A stretch of DNA of 7,709 bases from Prevotellaceae bacterium UBA1710. Its GTDB lineage: Bacteria; Bacteroidota; Bacteroidia; Bacteroidales; Bacteroidaceae. The DNA lies in contig DCJC01000049.1 of assembly GCA_002317355.1 (NCBI GenBank), positions 19,079 through 26,787 of the forward strand, read 5' to 3'. The position numbers were made by a program, and so were the translations under genes. Numbering within the stretch: position 1 is the first letter of the stretch; every line of letters starts with the position of its first letter. Positions 1 through 6,600 of this stretch are shown here, one piece after another. Below the pieces are notes generated by a model. It made no database searches. It was not told the origin of the DNA and saw only the letters and a program-made list of their open reading frames with translations.

Positions 1-1691
1 ACCGCATGAACCGTGATACTTGCAGGATAGAGAATAGAATCCTCCGCCTGAAAATCAACGGCAACGATAGAATCACCATAACGTGATGACATGGCAATGG
101 CATCTGCACAATCCCTCCTATGAACACTTATTCTGCCATTATCCTCAGTAAAGCCAATCACCTCCTCACCCGGGATAGGATGGCACAACGGACATCTGTC
201 ATACTGTGGCTTAGGCTGACGGTCAAGATACTGATGAATATGTCTCAAAGCCTTATACGACTTTGCATGACCACGCCAGTCTTCCCTCGGAAGCACACTC
301 TCATCCGTACCTATCTCCACACAGTCTCCACGATGCAGAACAGTCTTTACTGACACCAGATGCCCATTCACCTTGGCATACTTAGCATGCATACCAACCT
401 GAGTGTGGATGTTATACGCAAAGTCAAGCACAGTGGAATTCTTTGGCAGACGCAATGCCCTACCCTGCGGTGTGTAGCAGGTTATATCATCATTATAGAA
501 CTGACTTCTCACAGACTCAATGAAGAAAGACTCACCATCCTCATTCTCATGGCTGTTATTAGCCACATCCCTGAGCACATTTCTCAAAGCATCAATCCAT
601 GCACTGATGTCATTCTCTCTTCTGCGAGCCACACAACCCAGACGTGAGTTCACAATCATTCGCTCGCTTGAGATATGCACCTCTTCCCACACACCATAGT
701 CAGAAAGCAGATGCACATGGAAACTCTGATAGCCATTACTCTTAGGCTGGTCGATGTAATTGACCATCGAGCCTGGTTTCTCCCTAAAGCAATTAGTAAG
801 ATATGAGTATATGTTCAGACACATATTCTTCTCTGAAACATATACATCCTCTGGAAAGACAATTCGTGTGAAATGGCGGCCTACAAGATGCTCGAAGTCC
901 ACCTTCGTGTTTTTCATCTTTCTGTACAGGCTGTAAGGAGCACGGTAAGCCACCTCCCTGCGATAGCGTATGCCATTGGCATTCAGCACCTCATCAATTC
1001 TTGTTGAGAACGATGCCATACGTATCTTGTCCTGTTCCTTCTCCTTCTCAATCAGCTTTACAATCTTCTCATACTCATGCGGACATCTATACCTGAATGA
1101 CAGATTCTCCAATTCAATCTTGATGGTATAAAGTCCCAGACGATTAGCAAGCGGAGCATAGAAATAGTCAGTCTCACCGGCAATCTTCATCTGTTTGGCA
1201 GGAAGCATGCTGCTCAGCGTACGCATATTATGCAGACGGTCAGCAAGTTTTATCAGGATGGCACGCACGTCATAGTGCATAGAGTCGAGCATCTGCTTGA
1301 AGTTATCAAGCTGCTTCGACATCGCATAGTTCGGTTTCTTCTGCTTGGTCACCACTCTCACAAGGAAAGCCACATCGTCACCAAACAGGCGCTTCATATC
1401 CTCATCTGTATATTCGGTATCCTCCACCACATCATGCAGGAAAGCGGCACACACAGGTGCTGCGCCAAGTTTCATCTCCACAGCCACGATTCTCGCCACA
1501 GCTATAGGGTGAATGATATAAGGCTCGCCAGTCTTACGCTTCTGATTAGCGTGAGCATCATGTGCCAGCTGATACGCACTTCTCATCAGTGCCATCTCCT
1601 CGATGGTACATCGTGATGACATGGCAGAGAAAACTTCTTCTGCCCTATTGTTAATCTCTATTTCTGAGACCTGATGAACATGTTGCTCCAT
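1..1691 (-). CDS. RelA/SpoT-family (p)ppGpp hydrolase with degenerate synthetase domain (partial, 3' end outside window)
   Basis: Cytosolic long RSH protein, read by translating the minus strand from ATG 1691-1689; 563 full codons are visible and the frame is open at the left edge. The start is the first one after an in-frame TAA at 1710s-1720s. Domains: HD hydrolase about 25-190, with GEPYIIHPIA (H61), HDVVEDT (H86, D87, E90, D91) and LADRLHNMRT (D151, N155), which match the Mn-binding and catalytic residues of Rel hydrolases; synthetase-like about 225-360; TGS about 403-463 (AYNIHTQVG, AKVNG); zinc-finger-like about 499-530 (CPLCHPIPGEE, then ISVHRRDC); start of an ACT-like segment about 555. 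In the synthetase, YRKM, PKSNGYQS and E337 remain. The catalytic Asp of the usual FxxIxDLxAxR motif is Gly271, the GRPKH motif reads VAYRA, QIRT reads HISS, and the AExGxAAHW motif is lost. The inferred activity is (p)ppGpp hydrolysis without synthesis. Only about 35 residues separate TGS from the zinc-finger-like part, against roughly 100 or more in ordinary Rel. Family call is very secure; loss of synthesis is inference. Confidence 0.95.
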   Translation of the reverse strand, partial: MEQHVHQVSEIEINNRAEEVFSAMSSRCTIEEMALMRSAYQLAHDAHANQKRKTGEPYIIHPIAVARIVAVEMKLGAAPVCAAFLHDVVEDTEYTDEDMKRLFGDDVAFLVRVVTKQKKPNYAMSKQLDNFKQMLDSMHYDVRAILIKLADRLHNMRTLSSMLPAKQMKIAGETDYFYAPLANRLGLYTIKIELENLSFRYRCPHEYEKIVKLIEKEKEQDKIRMASFSTRIDEVLNANGIRYRREVAYRAPYSLYRKMKNTKVDFEHLVGRHFTRIVFPEDVYVSEKNMCLNIYSYLTNCFREKPGSMVNYIDQPKSNGYQSFHVHLLSDYGVWEEVHISSERMIVNSRLGCVARRRENDISAWIDALRNVLRDVANNSHENEDGESFFIESVRSQFYNDDITCYTPQGRALRLPKNSTVLDFAYNIHTQVGMHAKYAKVNGHLVSVKTVLHRGDCVEIGTDESVLPREDWRGHAKSYKALRHIHQYLDRQPKPQYDRCPLCHPIPGEEVIGFTEDNGRISVHRRDCADAIAMSSRYGDSIVAVDFQAEDSILYPASITVHA

Positions 1692-1701
1692 AAAAACTCT
1701 C

Positions 1702-1755
1702 TTACCAAATAAATCTTTTTAAAGGTGGATGATATCCGAAGTATTGTTTAGTCAT
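1702..1755 (-). other. Possible 17-codon leader ORF upstream of the RSH gene
   Basis: An ATG at 1755-1753 opens a short frame reading MTKQYFGYHPPLKRFIW and ending in TAA at 1704-1702, ten bases before the RSH start codon. It lies inside the transcript leader predicted from the promoter at 1777-1807, some 15 bases from the expected RNA start. It holds five aromatic residues (Y, F, Y, F, W), two basic pairs or singles and a Pro-Pro pair. No clear ribosome binding site precedes it, although Bacteroidota use these weakly. No attenuator hairpin with a T-run is evident between it and the RSH gene. A 17-codon frame can easily arise by chance, so this is a candidate only. Confidence 0.25.
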
Positions 1756-1776
1756 GACGAAAAACAAAATTCTCTG

Positions 1777-1807
1777 CAAAAATAGCGAATAGAATCGAAA
1801 CGACAAA
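1777..1807 (-). promoter_or_regulatory. Bacteroidota-type promoter for the RSH gene
   Basis: On the minus strand TTTG (1807-1804) is followed after 19 bases by TATTTTTG (1784-1777). Both elements and the spacing match the Bacteroidota consensus TTTG-N19-TAnnTTTG with no mismatch. Transcription would start near 1770 and give a leader of about 75-80 bases before the RSH ATG, long enough to hold the small ORF at 1702-1755. An 8-base palindrome GTCATGAC (1751-1758) lies just downstream of the predicted start. Confidence 0.65.
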
Positions 1808-1824
1808 ACATTTCATCAATTTTT

Positions 1825-1855
1825 TTTGTTATTCCACTTTTTTTTGTTTACTTTG
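1825..1855 (+). promoter_or_regulatory. Bacteroidota-type promoter for fhs
   Basis: TTTG at 1825-1828 is followed 20 bases later by TACTTTG at 1849-1855, close to the -7 consensus TAnnTTTG but one base shorter (aligned as TTACTTTG it has one mismatch). Transcription is expected to start near 1860, leaving a leader of about 30 bases that is AT-rich and has no Shine-Dalgarno sequence. The spacer contains a T8 tract (1838-1845), so replication slippage there would alter the element spacing. The -33 elements of this promoter and of the opposing RSH promoter are only 17 bases apart. Confidence 0.6.
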
Positions 1856-1891
1856 CAGCCGAAACAATAATCTAACTTAATACAACCAATA

Positions 1892-3559
1892 ATGAAAACT
1901 GACATAGAAATAGCACGCGAGGCAAATCTCATCCCCATTCGTGATGTTGCCTCAAAGATTGGTATCTGCGAAGATCTCCTTGAACCTTACGGAAAATTCA
2001 TTGCTAAAATCCCATACAAGACCATCGATCAGGCGAAAGTTGACCAAAGCAATCTGATTCTTGTCACCGCCATAACGCCTACCAAGGCTGGCATAGGCAA
2101 GACTACCGTCAGCATCGGTCTTGCCCTCGGTCTCTGTAAGATTGGCAAGAATGCCGTTCTCGCCCTCCGTGAGCCATCTCTCGGCCCTTGCTTCGGAATG
2201 AAAGGCGGAGCCGCTGGTGGCGGCTATGCGCAAGTGCTGCCTATGGATAAGATCAACCTACATTTCACAGGTGATTTCCATGCTGTCACCTCTGCCCACA
2301 ACATGATTGCCGCCTTGCTCGACAACTACATCTATCAGCATCGCGAGGAAGGTTTTGCCCTGAAGGAGATACTGTGGAAGCGCGTTCTCGATATCAACGA
2401 CCGCAACCTCCGAACCATCATCACCGGACTCGGCAAGCGCACCGATGGCGTTGTAATGGAGAGTGGCTTCGACATCACCCCAGCTTCCGAGATAATGGCT
2501 ATCCTCTGTCTCGCCAAGGATGAGGATGACCTTCGCCGCCGTATCGAAAACATCCTTCTCGGCATCAAGACAGATGGCACACCTTTCCGTGTAAAGGACA
2601 TGGGAGTAGCAGGCTCTATCTGCGTACTTCTCCGCGAAGCCATCAACCCGAATCTTGTGCAGACGACAGAGAACACCCCAGCCTTCGTGCATGGAGGCCC
2701 GTTTGCCAATATAGCCCACGGATGCAACACCGTCATTGCCACACGTACCGCAATGACCTATGGCGACTATGTCATCACGGAGGCTGGCTTCGGAGCTGAC
2801 CTTGGCGCAGAGAAGTTCTTCGACATCAAGTGCCGTAAGAGCGGACTGCAGCCAAAGCTCACCGTTCTCGTTGCCACTACCCAAGGCTTGAAGATGCACG
2901 GTGATGTGCCAGAGTCAGAAATCAGAAAACCGAATGCTGAAGGTCTTGAGCGAGGCTTCAAGAACCTCGACCGCCACATCCGCAATATGCAGAGCTACGG
3001 CCAGACGGTCATTGTCTGCTTCAACCGCTATGCCTTCGACACCGACGAGGAGATGGCACTTGTACGCCGCCATTGTGCAGAGATGGGTGTTGGCTTCGCT
3101 GAGAACAATGCCTTCTGCGAGGGAGGCAAAGGTGCAGTAGAACTTGCAGAACTTGTTGTCAAGACCATTGCCGAACAGCCATCCAAGCCTCTAACACTCA
3201 TGTATTCTGACGAGCAGAGCATAGAGGAGAAGGTAGAGGCAGTAGCCACAAAGATATATGGTGCCAAGAACGTCATCTATCTCCCTGCTGCCAAGAAGAT
3301 GCTCGAGCGCATCAAGTCACTCGGCCTCACCAACTACCCTGTCTGCATTGCAAAGACACAGTACAGTTTCTCCGACGATCCAAAGCTCTACGGTGTACCA
3401 ATCGATTTCGATTTCACCATCCGTGACTTCGTCATCAATACCGGTGCCGAAATGATTGTTGCCATCGCAGGCGACATCATGCGTATGCCAGGACTCCCTA
3501 AAGTGCCACAGGCAGAGAAAATCGACATCGTGAACGGAGAGATAGAAGGGCTGAGTTAG
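1892..3559 (+). CDS. fhs: Formate--tetrahydrofolate ligase (10-formyl-THF synthetase)
   Basis: Cytosolic enzyme that joins formate to tetrahydrofolate using ATP, giving 10-formyl-THF for purine synthesis and other one-carbon reactions. The 555-residue product has the usual length of this family (about 556) and reads without a break. Signatures: a P-loop-like TPTKAGIGKTT at 62-72, LREPSLGPCFGMKGGAAGGGY at about 92-112, INLHFTGDFH at 121-130, then the conserved central stretches TPAFVHGGPFANIAHG and TEAGFGADLGAEKFF, and MPGLPKVPQA near the C-terminus. The P-loop has Ile68 where the widely known bacterial form has Glu (AGEGKTT); I recall the Ile form from other Bacteroidota, so it is probably lineage-typical. 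The ATG at 1892 is preceded by an in-frame TAA in the short leader, which supports the start. No folD, fchA or other folate gene is visible beside it. The final G of the TAG stop codon is the first base of the 7-base repeat tract. Confidence 0.98.
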   Translation: MKTDIEIAREANLIPIRDVASKIGICEDLLEPYGKFIAKIPYKTIDQAKVDQSNLILVTAITPTKAGIGKTTVSIGLALGLCKIGKNAVLALREPSLGPCFGMKGGAAGGGYAQVLPMDKINLHFTGDFHAVTSAHNMIAALLDNYIYQHREEGFALKEILWKRVLDINDRNLRTIITGLGKRTDGVVMESGFDITPASEIMAILCLAKDEDDLRRRIENILLGIKTDGTPFRVKDMGVAGSICVLLREAINPNLVQTTENTPAFVHGGPFANIAHGCNTVIATRTAMTYGDYVITEAGFGADLGAEKFFDIKCRKSGLQPKLTVLVATTQGLKMHGDVPESEIRKPNAEGLERGFKNLDRHIRNMQSYGQTVIVCFNRYAFDTDEEMALVRRHCAEMGVGFAENNAFCEGGKGAVELAELVVKTIAEQPSKPLTLMYSDEQSIEEKVEAVATKIYGAKNVIYLPAAKKMLERIKSLGLTNYPVCIAKTQYSFSDDPKLYGVPIDFDFTIRDFVINTGAEMIVAIAGDIMRMPGLPKVPQAEKIDIVNGEIEGLS

Positions 3560-3642
3560 TGCATAGTTCATAGTGCATAGTGCATAGTGCATAGTGCATA
3601 GTTCATAGTGCATAGTTCATAGTGCATAATTCATAGTGCACT
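3559..3642. repeat. Heptanucleotide tandem repeat (GTGCATA/GTTCATA), 12 units
   Basis: Twelve consecutive 7-base units run from the last base of the fhs stop codon. Seven are GTGCATA (units 1, 3-6, 8, 10), three are GTTCATA (2, 7, 9), one is ATTCATA (11), and the last is GTGCACT. Similar heptamer tracts built on ATGAATT/ATGCACT occur between genes in Bacteroidota genomes, to my recollection. No stable hairpin with a following T-run is present, so it is not an ordinary intrinsic terminator. Confidence 0.95.
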
Positions 3643-3643
3643 G

Positions 3644-3699
3644 CCCCTAACACCCATCACCTATCACCAAACACCCATCACCTATCACCTGGCACCCAT
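3644..3699. repeat. Second heptamer tract (CACCCAT/CACCTAT) with 21-base higher-order unit
   Basis: The units CACCCAT, CACCTAT, CACCAAA, CACCCAT, CACCTAT, CACCTGG, CACCCAT occupy 3651-3699 and are preceded by CCCCTAA. They form two near-identical 21-base blocks (3649-3669 and 3670-3690), differing only at the last base. The 7-base rhythm continues that of the preceding tract, but the sequence family is different and C-rich. The right part lies inside the minus-strand surface gene and encodes its last six residues and stop codon. Confidence 0.92.
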
Positions 3700-6600
3700 A
3701 CTTTCTTGCCATTGATGATGTTGATGCCCTTCTGAGGCTTTGAGATACGAATACCGCTGAGATTATAGATTACAGGCTCTGATTCATCAGAAGCAGAATC
3801 TATAATCTCATTATTTATGCCCGTCGCCTCGTTCTCGAAGCGGAAGATAAGAGCCTTGGCAGAAGAACTACCATCATCAATATAAGCCTTGTGAGCCTCA
3901 AGAGTCTTAGTCGTTGGCCATTTGTAGAAGCCAAGACCTTTTGAACCATGTGAAAGAATGTAACAGTTGTCACTATGCGAATCCATATCATCATCTGTAC
4001 CAAGTAAAACATTTTCCGCAGATATCGGCTTCCCAGATTCGCTTGTAACAAGCTTAATGTAATTCTTGTCATTCTCCTTAAATATAGCAGACTCTTCTGC
4101 CCTAAGAATTACTGGTGTTCCCTTAGGTATGACATTACCATCAATCGCTGTTAGGAGGAGATAATTATTATCGATTTTAGCAGTAAAGGCCATTACTTTG
4201 TCAGGCATCTCGTAAGCTACCTTTGAGTCGAAGAATGATCTGAAATAGTACCCTCCTAAACCAGATGCTGTATATGCCTCAAAATTTGTTGCCTTAGGGC
4301 TCCAGTGGGCATAGAGTGTCATATCACTTGTGATATCCACTCTTGCAGTTTTTTCTTTCTTTGTACCACCGTTCTTTTCTGTGTACCAGCCATCAAAATT
4401 ATATCCGTAGCGAGTAGCATCAGGCAGATTTTCATAAGTGCCATCGTATGTGACGTCAATAGATTCTACGGCATCACCTACAGTTACAAAGGTCAAAGTG
4501 TAGGTGTTTGCCGTCCAATGGGCATAGAGAGTTACATCTTCCGTGACATCCACAGTCTGATCTGACGTAATTTTGTCTCCAGTGGAAGCATCGGTCCACC
4601 AACCAGAGAAGGTATAGCCCGTGCGAGATGGCTGGGTTGGTAATATGTATTTATTGCCATATTCCTCTTCTATTTCAGTGACATTGCCGCCCTCATAATT
4701 GACATCAAAACTTATCGTGTATTTAATACGTGTCCAATGTGCATAGAGTGTCATATCACTTATGATATCCACTTTGTCTGTCTTTTCTATCTTTTTGCCA
4801 CCTTCCTCTGCTGTGTACCAGCCATCGAAATTATATCCGTAGCGAGTAGGTTCTGGATACGTATATTTCTGGTCGTACGTTTCCTTGATTATTTTCTCAT
4901 CTTGATCATCTACTTTTCCACCATTTGCATCGTAAGTTACATCATATTGGTTAGCTGTCCAGTGGGCATAGAAAGTTCTGTTTTCTGTGACATATACAAT
5001 CAAATCTGACGTAATTTCAGTTCCTGCGGAAGCATCAGTCCACCAGCCACGGAAGGTATAACCCTTACGTGAAGGTTCAGCAGGCAATATGTAATTGTTG
5101 CCATATTCCTCTTCTATTTTAGTGACCTCACCACCCTCGTAATTGGCATCAAAACTTATCGTGTATATATTTGGTATCCAATGCGCATATAGAATCATGT
5201 CATCTTGTATTTCTCGCGTATTATTACTTGTCGTAATATTCACACCACTATTATCTTCCTTCGAAGTCCACCATCCATCAAAGGTGTAGCCTATACGTGT
5301 TGTTGATGGAAGTGATATGGTTACAGAAGGCTGTGTTATGTCGGTGCTGTATCTTTTTATGTTTCTCATGTCAGAACCATCACATGGGGTGCCACCATTT
5401 GAAATGAAAAACACATTGTATTTATTGTAATACACGGTTTGCCCATCTTTTTCTTCTGTGAAAACTTCTTTGTATCTGCTTGTAGGACGAGGACATTCTC
5501 CTTCGGTTTTGCCGAAGGTTTGAGTCCAAGTTTTAGTATTACCTAAATCCTGATTGAGGTCATAGGTGAGTTTACCATTTTCGATGGTTGTTGTGTTTTT
5601 TACATATACCCAAGTATTTTTCTCTCCAGTATTATCGCTGTTTTTTGTTTTCTTATTAAAATCTGTGTTGGTATCGTTGTCCCATGATCCTACAACGTGA
5701 TTGTAATGTGGTGTGTGTGGTCTTCCTATTCTATAAGTGTCGTTTCCATATTTGGTATATGTAGACCAAAGCGAAGAAGTCTTAACGTCGTAGCCATTGG
5801 AAAATGAGACCACGCCTGCTGCAACTTGCGCATCCTGAGCAGAACTAACCGAAGAAACAGTCAGGTCTAATGTTCCGAATGAACCACAGTTCTCTATGGT
5901 TCCTCCATCTAATCTTCCGCATATTGCTGCCACTTGCCATTTTGCTTTAATAGTCGCATTTTCTACTAATACATTCTTGATGGTTGCGTTTTGCGCATAA
6001 CCGATTAGGCCAGCACGAGCATATTCTTCTGATGTCATGTTAAGGTTCTTCACCACATAACCATTACCATCGAATAATCCACGGAATGGATGTGTGCCAG
6101 AGGCGTTTGTTTTTTCACCTTTGGATATTCCAATCGGAATCCATTCCTTGCCACTCATATCTATATCGTTTGCAAGTATGGCATTTATTGTTTCATTTCC
6201 TTCATTGACCTTACTTGCAAAATTCATTAAATCGTCTGCGTTCTTGATAATATATGTAGCAGAACTGTATTTTTCCCATTGGGCATAAAGAACGATTTCT
6301 TTGAATGCAATGTCTTCCGTTGCAATCTCTTGTTCCGGGGCATAGTAATTGTTATCTTGGTCCTTCCATCCAGTAAATCTGTATGGATATATATTACCAT
6401 TCTCTTCGTATGTATTAGTGAAAAGACATGGTAAAAGAGTACCGCTACCTCTAATAACTTGTTGAGGCATTTCTCCACTTCCGCCGTTAGGGTGGAATTT
6501 TGTTACCAAATATGTATTTGCAGACCAAATAGCATAGAGGGTTGGATGATCGGTTGCGGAGTCATCTACAATGTCAGAATTTGAAATTTCATGTCTTCCG

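Noticed and set aside
120..1616. Plus-strand ORFs of 77, 95 and 128 codons in the left third
   Set aside because: They lie antisense to the RSH gene, whose minus-strand frame shows clear HD, TGS and zinc-finger-like motifs; the plus-strand products resemble no family I know.
1952..3276. Minus-strand ORFs of up to 213 codons opposite fhs
   Set aside because: They are shadows of the strongly conserved fhs frame and show no recognisable domain.
3317..3613. Minus-strand 98-codon ORF starting in the heptamer repeat
   Set aside because: Its first part is repeat translation (MHYELCT and variants) and the rest is antisense to the conserved fhs C-terminus.
3636..3643. Palindrome near GTGCAC as a terminator or operator
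   Set aside because: It is a short perfect palindrome without a loop or T-run, and it arises from the repeat unit boundary.
3559..3699. CRISPR array
   Set aside because: Units are 7 bases with no spacers, and no cas gene is near.
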